64,000 nt of DNA. It comes from Vibrio owensii CAIM 1854 = LMG 25443. Its GTDB lineage: Bacteria; Pseudomonadota; Gammaproteobacteria; Enterobacterales; Vibrionaceae. The notes beneath the pieces were generated by a model. It made no database searches. It was not told where the DNA came from and worked only from the letters and a program-made list of their open reading frames with translations. The stretch spans positions 1-64,000 of the forward strand of contig NZ_JPRD01000024.1 in the NCBI RefSeq assembly GCF_000817815.1, given 5' to 3'. The number at the start of each line of letters is the position of its first letter. Position 1 is the stretch's first letter. The position numbers and the translations under genes were made by a program. Positions 47,271-57,575 of the stretch are shown here, in pieces.

Positions 47271-48647
47271 TTATAAGTTCTCTTCAGCGAACTCAGCCAA
47301 GCGACTGCGCACCACACCATTGAGGTGAATATTGGCGCTACCTTCAAAGTTCTTGAAGCGTTCAACCATATACGTCAAACCAGACGTCACTGGCGTGAGG
47401 TAATGAGAGTCAATCTGTGCCAAGTTACCCGAACACACAATCTTAGTGCCTTCACCACAACGGGTGATGATGGTTTTGATTTGTGAGGCGGTTAAGTTCT
47501 GGCACTCATCGAGCAAGACAAACGCATTCTGGATAGAACGGCCACGCATAAAGTTGATCGACTTAAACTGAATATTGGCTTTATCACAGATGTACTTCAT
47601 CGAGCCCTCTGTGCAGTGGTCGTTCTTGTGCAGCGCTTCCAAGGTATCGGTCACCGCTGCTAACCAAGGCATCATTTTCTCTTCTTCCGAGCCCGGTAAG
47701 AAACCAATCGACTCACCAATGTCTGGCGTGTTACGCGTCACGATGATCTTATCGAACATGCCTTTTTCAATGGTTTGTTCCAATGCCGCTGCCATGGCAA
47801 GCAGTGTCTTACCACTACCTGCAGCACCGGTCAGAATCACCAAATCAATATCTGGATCGAGCAGGGCATCCATCGCCATGCCTTGATAGATATTTTTAGG
47901 TGTAATGTCCCAAGCGCGGCGATGCATCATGCGCTCACGGCTGAGGTCGAGTAAGGTGAGCTTATCCTCATTGATGGTTTCTACTCGGCCTACAAAATCA
48001 CTCTCTTCATCAATCACGTATTGATTAATAAAGGTCGGATCGAACGGTTCGCGGCTGAGTTTATGGAACGTTTTTCCACCCAGCGCATAGCTTTCCACTT
48101 CATCCACGCCACTCCAAAAATCGCCTTCACGTTGTTGGAAGCCCTTGGTGAGGTATTGGATATCATCAATCAGCTGGTCCGTACGATAGTCTTCAACGAA
48201 ACGCACGCCAGCGCCTTTGGCTCGCAAACGCATGTTGATGTCTTTGGTTACGAGCACGACTTCGCGTGGTGCGCGTTTGTTTTGCAGATAAAGCACCGCA
48301 TTGAGTATGCGGTTGTCACCGGCTTTGTCGGCGAAGGCTTTGACGGTTTCCTGCAATTCGAAGTCCGCCAAAATAGAGATGGTGCCTTGGCTTGGGTTGT
48401 CTTTAGAAACGGGAATGCCTTCTGAGATTTCATCTGGCGTGGCTTCTCTAAATAAATCCTCCAAAGCGCGAATCGCAACGCGTGCATCTCGTGCAACATC
48501 ACGTTTGCTGTCTTTGATTCGGTCGAGTTCTTCCAACACAGTCATTGGGATGACGACATCGTGTTCTTGGAAAGAGAAGATGGCGAAGGGTTCATGAAGA
48601 AGAATGTTGGTATCGAGTACAAACAGTTTCCGATCGGTATCGCCCAT
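47271..48647 (-). CDS. PIN-PhoH fusion ATPase (PhoH2 type)
   Basis: 458 residues. The N terminus is a PIN nuclease domain (FVLDTNILLHEP with the first acidic residue; VTKDINMRLRAKGAG later; to about 145). The C-terminal PhoH ATPase has Walker A GAAGSGKTLLA (about 273-283) and Walker B AFVLLDECQN. PhoH2 proteins studied in actinobacteria unwind and cut RNA. In bacteria like this the cellular role is unknown. A lone gene convergent with tldD; no antitoxin-like partner gene lies at its 5' side. Called PhoH2-type rather than the stand-alone phosphate-starvation PhoH because of the PIN fusion. Confidence 0.88.
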   Translation of the reverse strand: MGDTDRKLFVLDTNILLHEPFAIFSFQEHDVVIPMTVLEELDRIKDSKRDVARDARVAIRALEDLFREATPDEISEGIPVSKDNPSQGTISILADFELQETVKAFADKAGDNRILNAVLYLQNKRAPREVVLVTKDINMRLRAKGAGVRFVEDYRTDQLIDDIQYLTKGFQQREGDFWSGVDEVESYALGGKTFHKLSREPFDPTFINQYVIDEESDFVGRVETINEDKLTLLDLSRERMMHRRAWDITPKNIYQGMAMDALLDPDIDLVILTGAAGSGKTLLAMAAALEQTIEKGMFDKIIVTRNTPDIGESIGFLPGSEEEKMMPWLAAVTDTLEALHKNDHCTEGSMKYICDKANIQFKSINFMRGRSIQNAFVLLDECQNLTASQIKTIITRCGEGTKIVCSGNLAQIDSHYLTPVTSGLTYMVERFKNFEGSANIHLNGVVRSRLAEFAEENL

Positions 48648-49183
48648 AGCGTCTCCTTGCCGCAGTGCGGCTTTGCTGGCTAGTAGTTAAGAAGGAACAG
48701 ACTTCCTAACTCTGATTGCTTGCAATAGAGGTTGTCGGGCAATGTCGGTTAGTGCGCAACCGAGTAGCAAGACAACTTACTGCAAACCCGTGTTGATCCT
48801 AATCGTGTACTTAATGCGCTCAAATCATGCACGATGATTCTAAGCGCCCCTCAATAGAAGTATACGTAATATTTACTTCTTACAACTTAATAATTGTCAT
48901 GAGTTTTTTACAATTTGATTGCATTCCTAATTCAGGAAAAAAAGTTTGCCCTCTGGGCGGTTTCGGCGTGACCTAAATCACAGCTTCAAGTAAGATTAGC
49001 GACCTTTTTCTGCGTATAGGCTACGCCCGATTTATCATGTTCAGCTGGCTTAAAAATGCACAGCACAAAGTGGCATGACAAGCACGATTGGCATAGCAGA
49101 AGCCAGAATCAGATCTAAACTAATATCCATGCCCATCGGGATGGGTAGAGACCAACAAGAAACAACAACGAGGTAGTCAATTC
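48648..49183. promoter_or_regulatory. Divergent intergenic region with a candidate CRP site
   Basis: 536 bases between the PIN-PhoH gene and rapA with no convincing ORF. CGTGA-CCTAAA-TCACA at 48967-48982 matches the CRP consensus TGTGA-N6-TCACA in nine of ten arm positions. It lies 200 bases before rapA, so an unmapped promoter or small RNA nearby could be its target. A CCCAT / ATGGG small hairpin sits at about 49133-49146. No known RNA family recognised. Confidence 0.4.
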
Positions 49184-52093
49184 ATGACATTTGCTTTGGG
49201 GCAGCGCTGGATTAGCGATACGGAAAGCGATTTAGGTTTAGGTACCGTAGTAGCAATGGATGCTCGTACTGTGACATTGATGTTTGCAGCATCAGAGGAA
49301 AACCGAGTTTACGCACGTAACGATGCACCAGTTACCCGAGTAACGTTCAACGTCGGTGATGTCATCGATTGCCAAGAAGGTTGGTCATTAAAAGTTGAAG
49401 AAGTACTGGAAGATGAAGGTCTATACACCTATTTCGGTACTCGTGAAGACACGCAAGAAACGGCGATCGTGCTGCGTGAAATCTTCCTAAGCAACCACAT
49501 TCGTTTTAACAAACCGCAAGACAAGTTGTACGCAGGTCAAATCGACCGCATGGACAACTTCGTACTTCGCTACCGTGCGCTACAAAACCAATTTGAACAG
49601 CACAAGAGCCCAATGCGTGGCCTGTGTGGCATGCGCGCGGGTTTGATCCCTCACCAGCTTTACATTGCGCACGAAGTCGGTCGTCGTCACGCGCCTCGCG
49701 TATTGCTAGCGGATGAAGTAGGTCTTGGTAAAACCATCGAAGCGGGCATGATCATCCACCAGCAAGTGCTGGCGGGTCGTGCCGAGCGTATTCTTATCGT
49801 GGTTCCTGAGACGCTGCAACACCAGTGGCTCGTTGAGATGATGCGTCGTTTCAACCTGCACTTCTCTATCTTTGATGAAGAGCGATGTATTGAAGCGTTC
49901 GCAGAAGCAGAAAACCCATTCGATACGCAGCAATACGTATTGTGTTCTCTGGATTTCCTACGTAAGAGCCGCAAGCGTTTTGAGCAAGCGCTTGAAGGCG
50001 AGTGGGATCTATTGGTTGTCGATGAAGCGCACCACCTAGAGTGGAGCCAAGACAAACCAAGCCGCGAATACCAAGTGGTAGAAGGCTTGGCAGAACGCAC
50101 TGCGGGTGTGCTTCTACTGACAGCGACGCCAGAGCAACTAGGTCGTGAAAGCCACTTCGCTCGTCTACGTCTTCTAGATCCAGATCGTTTCTACGATTAC
50201 GACGCATTCGTTGAAGAAGAAGAGCAATACGCACCTGTTGCGGATGCTATCACCTCGCTATTCTCTGGTGAGAAGCTGCCTGACGAAGCGAAAAACCAAA
50301 TTACTGAACTGCTTTCTGAGCAAGACGTTGAGCCACTATTCCGCATTATTGAAAGCGACAGTGATGAAGAAGCGAAAGCGTCAGCGCGCCAAGAACTGAT
50401 CGACAACCTAATGGACCGTCACGGTACTGGCCGCGTTCTGTTCCGTAACACGCGTGCTGCAATCAAAGGCTTCCCGAAGCGTAACGTGCATCTAATGCCA
50501 ATGGACATTCCGCAACAGTACACCACGTCAATGCGTGTATCAGGCATGATCGGTGGCAAGATGACACCAGAAGCACGCGCGGTGAAGAACCTTTACCCAG
50601 AAGAAATCTTCCAAGAATTTGAAGGCGAAGATTCAAGCTGGTGGCAGTTCGACTCACGTGTGAACTGGCTGCTTGAAAAAGTGAAAGAGAAGCGCAGCGA
50701 CAAAGTCTTGGTTATAGCCTCTCGTGCAAGCACTGCACTGCAACTTGAGCAAGCATTGCGTGAGCGTGAAGGTATTCGTGCAACTGTATTCCATGAAGGC
50801 ATGTCGATCCTTGAGCGTGATAAAGCGGCTGCTTACTTTGCGCAAGAAGAGGGGGGGGCGCAGGTTCTTATTTGTAGCGAAATCGGCTCAGAAGGTCGTA
50901 ACTTCCAGTTTGCGAACCAGCTGGTGATGTTTGATTTGCCGTTCAACCCAGACTTGCTAGAGCAACGTATTGGTCGTTTGGACCGTATCGGTCAGAAGCG
51001 TGATATCGACATCCACGTCCCTTACCTAAAAGGCACGTCACAAGCGATCCTTGCACGTTGGTTCGATGAAGGTCTAAACGCGTTTGCTGAAACCTGTCCA
51101 ACAGGTCGCGCGGTTTATGATAAGTACTCTGATGCGCTGATTGAAATGCTGGCGTCTGGCGATGTTTCAAATCTTGATGAAGTGATTGAAGAATCTGCGA
51201 AGATGAACAAAGAGCTGAAATCACAACTTGAGCAAGGTCGTGACCGTCTGCTAGAGATGCACTCAAACGGCGGCGACAAAGCGCAGCAAATCGTTGAGAA
51301 AATCGCATCGACAGATGGCGACACAAACCTAGTGACATTCGCGCTGTCTCTGTTCGATACCATTGGTTTGAACCAAGACGACAAAGGCGAAAACGCACTT
51401 GTGGTAACGCCATCTGAACACATGATGGTGCCAAGCTACCCAGGTTTGCCATACGAAGGCGCGACAATCACGTTTGACCGTGATACTGCGCTGTCTCGTG
51501 AGGATATGCATTTCATCAGTTGGGAACACCCAATGATTCAAGGCGGTATCGATCTGCTGATGAGCGAAGGTGTGGGTACCTCTGCGGTTTCTCTGCTGAA
51601 GAACAAAGCGCTACCAGTGGGCACTATCCTACTTGAACTGGTGTATGCGGTGGATGCACAAGCGCCGAAACGCAGCGGCATTGCTCGTTTCCTACCGAAG
51701 ACGCCAATTCGCATGATGATGGATGCTCGTGGTAACGATCTGTCTTCTCAGGTTGAGTTTGAAGGTTTCAACCGTCAGCTTAGCCCGGTAAACCGTCACC
51801 TAGGCAGTAAGCTAGTGACATCAGTTCAGAAAGACATCCATAGCCTAATCGAAGCGGGTGACGCATTGGTTGAGCAGAAAGTGGAAGAAGTTCGCAACCA
51901 AGCGCATCAAGACATGCAACAAAGCTTGAATGCCGAGCTTGAGCGTCTACAAGCATTGAAAGCGGTAAACCCGAACATCCGTGATGAAGAAATTGAAGCG
52001 ATTGAAGAGCAAATCAAAGAGCTAACAGGTTACATCAACCAAGCTCAGGTTCAGCTAGACTCGCTACGTCTGATTGTGGTCAGCCACAACTAA
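49184..52093 (+). CDS. rapA: RNA polymerase-associated ATPase RapA
   Basis: 969 residues, a Swi2/Snf2 protein that binds RNA polymerase and helps recycle it after termination. N-terminal Tudor-like domains (about 1-110). Helicase motif I is [12 protein letters not shown] (Asp177, Lys183), motif II DEAH at 280-283, motif [11 protein letters not shown], and motif [13 protein letters not shown] near 600. A run of eight G at 50851-50858 encodes Glu-Gly-Gly-Ala in the second helicase lobe; the frame is intact. As in E. coli, rluA is nearby. Confidence 0.97.
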   Translation: MTFALGQRWISDTESDLGLGTVVAMDARTVTLMFAASEENRVYARNDAPVTRVTFNVGDVIDCQEGWSLKVEEVLEDEGLYTYFGTREDTQETAIVLREIFLSNHIRFNKPQDKLYAGQIDRMDNFVLRYRALQNQFEQHKSPMRGLCGMRAGLIPHQLYIAHEVGRRHAPRVLLADEVGLGKTIEAGMIIHQQVLAGRAERILIVVPETLQHQWLVEMMRRFNLHFSIFDEERCIEAFAEAENPFDTQQYVLCSLDFLRKSRKRFEQALEGEWDLLVVDEAHHLEWSQDKPSREYQVVEGLAERTAGVLLLTATPEQLGRESHFARLRLLDPDRFYDYDAFVEEEEQYAPVADAITSLFSGEKLPDEAKNQITELLSEQDVEPLFRIIESDSDEEAKASARQELIDNLMDRHGTGRVLFRNTRAAIKGFPKRNVHLMPMDIPQQYTTSMRVSGMIGGKMTPEARAVKNLYPEEIFQEFEGEDSSWWQFDSRVNWLLEKVKEKRSDKVLVIASRASTALQLEQALREREGIRATVFHEGMSILERDKAAAYFAQEEGGAQVLICSEIGSEGRNFQFANQLVMFDLPFNPDLLEQRIGRLDRIGQKRDIDIHVPYLKGTSQAILARWFDEGLNAFAETCPTGRAVYDKYSDALIEMLASGDVSNLDEVIEESAKMNKELKSQLEQGRDRLLEMHSNGGDKAQQIVEKIASTDGDTNLVTFALSLFDTIGLNQDDKGENALVVTPSEHMMVPSYPGLPYEGATITFDRDTALSREDMHFISWEHPMIQGGIDLLMSEGVGTSAVSLLKNKALPVGTILLELVYAVDAQAPKRSGIARFLPKTPIRMMMDARGNDLSSQVEFEGFNRQLSPVNRHLGSKLVTSVQKDIHSLIEAGDALVEQKVEEVRNQAHQDMQQSLNAELERLQALKAVNPNIRDEEIEAIEEQIKELTGYINQAQVQLDSLRLIVVSHN

Positions 52094-52112
52094 TCAGCGT
52101 TCATACAAACGA

Positions 52113-52142
52113 AAAAAGGTCTTCAATTGAAGACCTTTTTCT
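52113..52142. terminator. Bidirectional terminator after rapA
   Basis: Perfect palindrome AAAAAGGTCTTCA / TGAAGACCTTTTT (52113-52140) between the convergent rapA and transporter genes. Confidence 0.88.
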
Positions 52143-52191
52143 TTATCTGAGCTTTGTTTACCCACGAGCTAAGCTAGTTGCTCGCAGATAA

Positions 52192-53457
52192 TTACATCAA
52201 CCACTTCCACCAAATAAACAGTGCTAAGAAGCCGAATAAGTAAATCAAACCCGCAATCGACAACCACTTCAATTTACGACCCAATGCCAATGGCTTAGGT
52301 AAGTCCGTTTTACTCACTAGAATGTAGTTCAATAGCGCGAAAAACGGCGTCGTCATAAATGCCAGCACCATGGCAAAGTCCAACATTGGCAGCAGTGCCG
52401 AAGCCCAGAACACAACAATTCCTAAAGCCAGTAGCGATACGATCAGCATGATCGCTGACGTCGCTTTCGGGTCAGTTTCTGGCTGTGAGCGCAGCAGGCG
52501 CTGAGAGTCTGAAATCACACGTGAGTAGCCATCAATCACCGTAATGGTACTACCGAAGATACAGAAGAATGCAATCACTGCAATTAGGTAACGTGACCAC
52601 TCACCAATGGTCGAAGCGTACAAGCCAACAAGCTGGTGGGAGAAGCCTACGCCAGAGCTCTTAAGTTCAATGCCTGAGCCGTGTAGCATCAACGCACCTA
52701 GCGATACAAACACCAAAGCCAATACTGCTGTGCCAATGTAGCCGACATTGAAATCAAACAGGGCAGATTTTGCCGTAACCTCTTGTTGGCTAGTTTGGCG
52801 TTTTAACCACGCAGACGTCAAACAAGAGATCTCGATTGGAGCAGGCATCCAGCCCATGGTCACAACAATAAAGCCGATTGCTGCAATTGACCACGGAGAA
52901 GGGGATTCAAAGTTCGCAACAGGCTCTACAGGGTTACCAAATGCAATCGCCACCGCCAGCAAAGTCGCAATGGTCAGTACTGTCATGATGGCTTTAGAGA
53001 GCGTATCTAGGGCTTTGTAATGACCAGCAAATAGGATCACCAAGCACGTGACCAATACGATGATGCTGAGTGATGCCATCGACAATGAAAAAGGAATGAA
53101 GTAACCCAACAAGCTAGCACTGAACATCAACAGGGCTGCGGTATTGATTACCGCTGAAACAGCACTAAGAAACAAGAACAACCACAAGTATGGGCGACCA
53201 AGTTTGGCATAGCCTTCAACCAACGTTTTACCAGTGCCCATGGTGTACTGCACGCCTGCTCGGAAGAATGGGTATTTAAAAAGGTTTACCAGCAGGATGA
53301 GCGCCGCGAGTTGCCAGCCGTAGATAGCTCCAGCTTTGGTGGATGCAACAAGGTGAGAGCCACCGACGGCGGCAGAGGCCATGAGAATACCAGGACCAAG
53401 GGAACGGAAGAATTGCGAGACTTTGGATTGGGGTTGATCGGATACTGCGGATTCCAT
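52192..53457 (-). CDS. Divergent Nramp-family metal-ion transporter
   Basis: 421 residues, 11 predicted membrane helices. The first helix reads GPGILMASAAVGGSHLVAST, matching the place and outline of Nramp helix 1, but the metal-binding DPGN is missing: Gly-Pro-Gly is kept and Asp and Asn are not. Helix 6 has MGWMPAPIEIS where classical members have a Met-Pro-His. So the fold is Nramp-like while substrate and coupling are uncertain; Mg2+, Mn2+ or another cation are possible. AAAGGA stands 10 bases before the ATG. A lone gene flanked by rapA and rluA, absent between them in E. coli. Confidence 0.75.
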   Translation of the reverse strand: MESAVSDQPQSKVSQFFRSLGPGILMASAAVGGSHLVASTKAGAIYGWQLAALILLVNLFKYPFFRAGVQYTMGTGKTLVEGYAKLGRPYLWLFLFLSAVSAVINTAALLMFSASLLGYFIPFSLSMASLSIIVLVTCLVILFAGHYKALDTLSKAIMTVLTIATLLAVAIAFGNPVEPVANFESPSPWSIAAIGFIVVTMGWMPAPIEISCLTSAWLKRQTSQQEVTAKSALFDFNVGYIGTAVLALVFVSLGALMLHGSGIELKSSGVGFSHQLVGLYASTIGEWSRYLIAVIAFFCIFGSTITVIDGYSRVISDSQRLLRSQPETDPKATSAIMLIVSLLALGIVVFWASALLPMLDFAMVLAFMTTPFFALLNYILVSKTDLPKPLALGRKLKWLSIAGLIYLFGFLALFIWWKWLM

Positions 53458-53659
53458 TTATTATTGTCCTTTTTGTGTCAACTAGTGCTTATAAATAACA
53501 TTACCGCTCAGCTTGTCAATTTATATTTACGAGGTGATTTTTTTTATTTTTCTATTCGTTATTGACTTGGTTGTTTTTGTTATTTCTAAAAGTTATATCG
53601 ATGGTCAAAAGAGGCAGAATTTAAGCGATTTTTCTGCATGCATCTTTGCATCTCTTGGG

Positions 53660-53665
53660 TATAAT
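53660..53665 (+). promoter_or_regulatory. Likely -10 box of rluA
   Basis: TATAAT preceded by TTGG, 33 bases before the rluA start. No good -35 is seen. The 240 bases between the divergent transporter and rluA are otherwise AT-rich and featureless. Confidence 0.5.
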
Positions 53666-53697
53666 CAGCGCGTTTTTATTCTGTAGAGATCCAGCCC

Positions 53698-54450
53698 ATG
53701 GCAATGCTTGAGTACAATCCACCAACCGACCCTTGGATTGATGTCGTTTTTGAAGATGAGCAAATTTTGGCGGTAAACAAGCCATCTGGTTTGCTTTCTG
53801 TGCCGGGGCGTCTTGCTGAGCATCACGACAGCATGTGGAGTCGCTTAACCGAGCAATACCCTGACATTCAAGTCGTGCATCGTTTAGATATGTGCACTTC
53901 TGGCTTGATGGTGCTCGCTAAAAACAAACGTGCAGAAAGCGCGTTAAAAAAGCAGTTTCAATACCGATTGACGCATAAGATTTACTACGCGCGAGTTTGG
54001 GGACATTTAGAGCAAGAAGAGGGTGAAATCGACCTGCCATTGATTTGTGATTGGCCGAATCGTCCCCTGCAGAAAGTGTGTTTTGAGGATGGCAAACCAT
54101 CTAAAACGCTGTTCCAAGTAGCGAAGCGAGAAGATCATCCTGATGGCTCAAAGACGACGATTGTACGTTTGTTGCCGATCACTGGTCGCTCACACCAATT
54201 ACGAGTTCATATGCAGGCATTAGGTCACCCGATTGTAGGCGATGAATTTTACGCAACTGAAGAAGCGAAAGCCTTCTCTGAGCGTCTAGAACTGCATGCC
54301 GCTGAGTTGAGCTTTTACCATCCGAAATGCCATTGGCTGCGCAGCATCTTTGTTCCTTGTGATTTTTACCCGGAAGCAGAAGCGATGATCTTTGACTATT
54401 TCGACCCAGCGCGTAAATTACCAGATTACAAAACACTGCCTCGCCCATAA
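53698..54450 (+). CDS. rluA: 23S rRNA/tRNA pseudouridine synthase RluA
   Basis: 250 residues. Catalytic Asp64 in VHRLDMCTSG, the same residue number as in E. coli RluA. PLICDWPNRP and ITGRSHQLRVHM are close to the E. coli protein, and there is no S4 domain, which sets RluA apart from RluC/D. Converts U746 of 23S rRNA and U32 of several tRNAs. A Cys replaces the Ala that follows DM in E. coli; it should not matter. Confidence 0.93.
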   Translation: MAMLEYNPPTDPWIDVVFEDEQILAVNKPSGLLSVPGRLAEHHDSMWSRLTEQYPDIQVVHRLDMCTSGLMVLAKNKRAESALKKQFQYRLTHKIYYARVWGHLEQEEGEIDLPLICDWPNRPLQKVCFEDGKPSKTLFQVAKREDHPDGSKTTIVRLLPITGRSHQLRVHMQALGHPIVGDEFYATEEAKAFSERLELHAAELSFYHPKCHWLRSIFVPCDFYPEAEAMIFDYFDPARKLPDYKTLPRP

Positions 54451-54482
54451 ATTCATCTTTAGGCAGTGAACAAGGAGTTGTT

Positions 54483-55445
54483 ATGTCACTGCTTAAAGTG
54501 GTCTTCCTAGACCGCGCGACCATCCCCACTCAAATTCAAATACCTCGTCCAAGCTTTGCCCATGATTGGGTGGAATACGATCTGACTTCTTCTGAGCAAG
54601 TTGTTGAGCGTCTCGCTGATGCGGATATCGTGATCAGCAACAAGGTGGTGCTCGACCAATCTGTTCTCATTCAACTTCCTAACCTCAAGATGATTGCCGT
54701 CGCGGCAACGGGCTTTAATAACGTCGATATCAACTATTGCGCCGAGCACAATATCGCAGTTGCTAACGTGCGTGGCTATGCGACTCGGTCTGTTCCAGAG
54801 CACGTTATCGCAATGCTGTTTGCCTTGCGTCGTAACTTGTTTGGTTATCATCAAGATATTGCTGCAGGTGAGTGGCAACGCAACAAGCAGTTCTGCTTCT
54901 TTACGCATCCGATTGGAGACGTTGCAGGTAGCACTTTAGGTGTGGTTGGCAGCGGTGCATTAGGTCAGGCGACGGCACAATTGGCAAAAGCATTGGGCAT
55001 GACTGTGTTGTTTGCTGAGCGTAAAGGCGCAACGGAGTGCCGAGAAGGCTATGTTTCTTTTACCGAGATGTTGGAGCAAGCGGACGCCATCACTCTGCAT
55101 TGTCCACTGAATGATGAAACACGTAATTTGATTGGCGAAGCCGAACTCAAGCTGATGAAGCCTACATCAATCTTGATTAATACCGGGCGTGGCGGCTTGG
55201 TGGATGAACAAGCTTTAGTGGATAGCTTAAAACAAGGTGAGATTGCAGGGGCAGGGTTTGATGTCTTTACCCAAGAGCCAGCTGATGAGAGTAATCCGTT
55301 GATTGCCAATATGCACTTGCCGAATCTATTGTTGACACCACACGTCGCCTGGGGCAGTGATTCATCGATTCAGCGTTTAGCTGAGATTCTGATAGAGAAT
55401 ATTAACGCCTTTGAACGTGGAGAAAACCTTAATCGTTTGGCGTAA
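54483..55445 (+). CDS. D-2-hydroxyacid dehydrogenase (glycerate dehydrogenase-like)
   Basis: 320 residues of the NAD-dependent D-isomer family. Nucleotide motif VVGSGALGQA at about 150-160, catalytic Arg236 (NTGRGGLVD), Glu265 (TQEPADE) and His287 (LTPHVAW). The overall pattern is nearest hydroxypyruvate/glycerate dehydrogenases (HprA); the exact acid is not certain. AAGGAG lies six bases before the ATG, 32 bases after rluA, so they may be cotranscribed. Confidence 0.87.
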   Translation: MSLLKVVFLDRATIPTQIQIPRPSFAHDWVEYDLTSSEQVVERLADADIVISNKVVLDQSVLIQLPNLKMIAVAATGFNNVDINYCAEHNIAVANVRGYATRSVPEHVIAMLFALRRNLFGYHQDIAAGEWQRNKQFCFFTHPIGDVAGSTLGVVGSGALGQATAQLAKALGMTVLFAERKGATECREGYVSFTEMLEQADAITLHCPLNDETRNLIGEAELKLMKPTSILINTGRGGLVDEQALVDSLKQGEIAGAGFDVFTQEPADESNPLIANMHLPNLLLTPHVAWGSDSSIQRLAEILIENINAFERGENLNRLA

Positions 55446-55463
55446 TGCCAGAAAATAGGCATG

Positions 55464-55492
55464 AAAAAAGCAGACTCAAAGGTCTGCTTTTT
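55464..55492. terminator. Bidirectional terminator
   Basis: AAAAAAGCAGAC / GTCTGCTTTTT stem between the convergent dehydrogenase and darP genes. Confidence 0.87.
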
Positions 55493-55510
55493 GCTTTCTT
55501 AAACACCGAA

Positions 55511-56038
55511 TTAAATTTCTTCTTCTTCGTGCGCTTTTAGAATTTGGAAGATTTCACGGTAAGATTTTGCTGGTTTGCCGGCTTTCTTCTCTTTCGCTGC
55601 TTGGCGAGCAAGTTGGCGTAGGCGTTGACGGTCCGCTTCTGGGTACAGTTCCATTACGTCATCAATCGCTTTATCGCCTTCTTCTACAACACGATCACGC
55701 AACGCTTCTAGCTTGTGCAGAGCGGCTGTTGCTTGTGAGTGCTTGTTGCGCACTTTGTCCAGTGCCGCTTGAATTGGCTCTGGATCTTCGTAACGCATTA
55801 ACTTACCGATACGTTGCAATTGACGACGGCGTGCTTCGTTTTTAAAGCGCTGCGCATCAGCAATTGCTTCGCGTAGGTCTTCGCTCAATGGAAACTTTTC
55901 GAGAACTGCTGGCTTAAGGCCGACAAGCTCTTCGCCAAGCTTTTGCAGCTCTTCCATGTCTCGCTTCATCTCGGATTTACTTACCCAGATGATCTCTTCT
56001 TCTGGTTCCCATGGCGCTTTTTGATTCTTACGTGCCAT
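55511..56038 (-). CDS. darP: Ribosome-associated assembly factor DarP (YjgA)
   Basis: 175 residues of the DUF615 family: highly charged, all helical ([43 protein letters not shown]). In E. coli the protein binds 23S rRNA and promotes late assembly of the 50S subunit. The neighbour pmbA, divergent, is also next to yjgA in E. coli, which supports the assignment. The 110-base gap holds both promoters. Confidence 0.94.
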   Translation of the reverse strand: MARKNQKAPWEPEEEIIWVSKSEMKRDMEELQKLGEELVGLKPAVLEKFPLSEDLREAIADAQRFKNEARRRQLQRIGKLMRYEDPEPIQAALDKVRNKHSQATAALHKLEALRDRVVEEGDKAIDDVMELYPEADRQRLRQLARQAAKEKKAGKPAKSYREIFQILKAHEEEEI

Positions 56039-56148
56039 TTCAGTTGCCTGTGTTTTGATTAATATTATGACTATTTTAACAAGAATCGTGGGGAGAAAGC
56101 GAAATTCTTGTTATTCTATTGTACATCGAATACATGATGTGAAAGACA

Positions 56149-57492
56149 ATGGATATTAAACAGCAGGTTGCTGAGCAACGTACCGAGCTAGAACAAGCCG
56201 TTTCACGTGCACTAGAAATCGCTGCGGCGAAGTCTGATGCCGCTGAAGTCGCAATCACCAAGAGCACGGGTTTGAGTGTTTCCACTCGCATGGGTGACGT
56301 GGAAAACGTTGAATTCAACAGCGATGGCGCACTGGGCATTACTGTCTACCGTGGTCAACGCAAAGGCAGCGCTTCCACATCTGACTTGAGCGAAGCAGCT
56401 ATTGAGCAAACGGTATTAGCGGCGCTAGACATTGCTCAATACACATCAGAAGACCCATTCGCAGGTCCCGCTCCAAAAGAATACATGGTGAAAGAGGTGC
56501 CTGACTTAGACCTTTTCCACCCAGACGCACCCGATCCAGATTACGCTGCACAAGTTGCGATTGCTGCTGAAAAAGAAGCGCTGAACTACAGCGATGCGAT
56601 TAAGCAAAGCGATGGTGCGAGCTACGACAGTCACTACGGTGTAAAGGTTTACGGTAACAGCCACGGCTTGCTAGCAAGCTACGCATCGAGCCGTCATAGC
56701 ACCAGTTGTTGTGTGATTGGTGTAGGTCAAAACGGTGAGATGGAACGCGATTACAGCTACACCGTTGCTCGCCATCGTGACGATCTTTGGTCACCAGAAA
56801 TGGTTGGCCGCAAAGCAGCTGAGAAAACCATCAGCCGCCTTGATGCGCAAAAGCTTAAGACTGGCAAATACCCAGTAATGTTTGCGGCGGACGTAGCGAC
56901 AGGCTTGATTGGTCACTTAGTGATGGCAATCAGCGGTGGTAACCTGTACCGCAAATCATCTTTCCTATTGGATCACCTTGGTAAGCAAGTATTGCCGGAG
57001 TGGTTCAACATTTCTGAGCGTCCACACGTATTACGTGGTTTGGCTTCAAGCCCATTTGATAGCGAAGGTGTATACACACAAGATCGCGAAATCATCACCG
57101 ATGGTGTACTGGCTACTTACTTATTGACCAGCTACGCGGCTCGCAAGATGAAGATGGATCCAACGGGTCACGCTGGTGGTATCCACAACTGGTACGTAAA
57201 TTCTACCGGTCAGAATTTCGAGCAAATGCTGAAAGAGCTCGGCACAGGTCTACTGGTAACAGAAACCATGGGTCAAGGCGTGAACGTTGTGACTGGCGAT
57301 TACTCTCGCGGTGCAGCTGGTTTCTGGGTTGAGAACGGTGAAATCCAATACCCAGTGTCTGAAATTACCATCGCGGGCAACCTGAAAGACATGTTCAACC
57401 AGATTGTTGCTGTGGGTAGTGATGTAGAAACACGCTCGCAAATCCAAACGGGTTCTATCTTGTTGGATACTATGAAGGTTGCCGGTGAGTAA
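56149..57492 (+). CDS. pmbA: TldE/PmbA, partner of TldD
   Basis: 447 residues, homologous to TldD but without the HExxH zinc motif, as usual for Pmb[21 protein letters not shown] is the paralogous counterpart of the TldD N-terminal motif; [13 protein letters not shown] and [15 protein letters not shown] are family signatures. Forms the TldD/E heterodimer with the product of tldD at 45755-47200. No peptide-antibiotic precursor or modification genes lie beside it. Confidence 0.95.
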   Translation: MDIKQQVAEQRTELEQAVSRALEIAAAKSDAAEVAITKSTGLSVSTRMGDVENVEFNSDGALGITVYRGQRKGSASTSDLSEAAIEQTVLAALDIAQYTSEDPFAGPAPKEYMVKEVPDLDLFHPDAPDPDYAAQVAIAAEKEALNYSDAIKQSDGASYDSHYGVKVYGNSHGLLASYASSRHSTSCCVIGVGQNGEMERDYSYTVARHRDDLWSPEMVGRKAAEKTISRLDAQKLKTGKYPVMFAADVATGLIGHLVMAISGGNLYRKSSFLLDHLGKQVLPEWFNISERPHVLRGLASSPFDSEGVYTQDREIITDGVLATYLLTSYAARKMKMDPTGHAGGIHNWYVNSTGQNFEQMLKELGTGLLVTETMGQGVNVVTGDYSRGAAGFWVENGEIQYPVSEITIAGNLKDMFNQIVAVGSDVETRSQIQTGSILLDTMKVAGE

Positions 57493-57513
57493 GCTTGCTA
57501 AACGCTAGATACG

Positions 57514-57544
57514 AAAAAGCCTGATGTGTTCATCAGGCTTTTTT
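57514..57544. terminator. Bidirectional terminator after pmbA
   Basis: AAAAAGCCTGATG / CATCAGGCTTTTT stem (57514-57526, 57531-57543), between the convergent pmbA and mgtE. Confidence 0.88.
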
Positions 57545-57575
57545 ATTGCTCGTTATTGGCAGTTCGCTACATGGC

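Noticed and set aside
47271..48647. PIN-PhoH gene considered as a toxin of a toxin-antitoxin pair
   Set aside because: PhoH2 genes in some bacteria have a small antitoxin partner upstream, but no credible ORF precedes this gene in 48648-49183.
50943..51467. Minus-strand ORF of 174 codons inside rapA
   Set aside because: Antisense shadow of a conserved coding region; composition is not protein-like.
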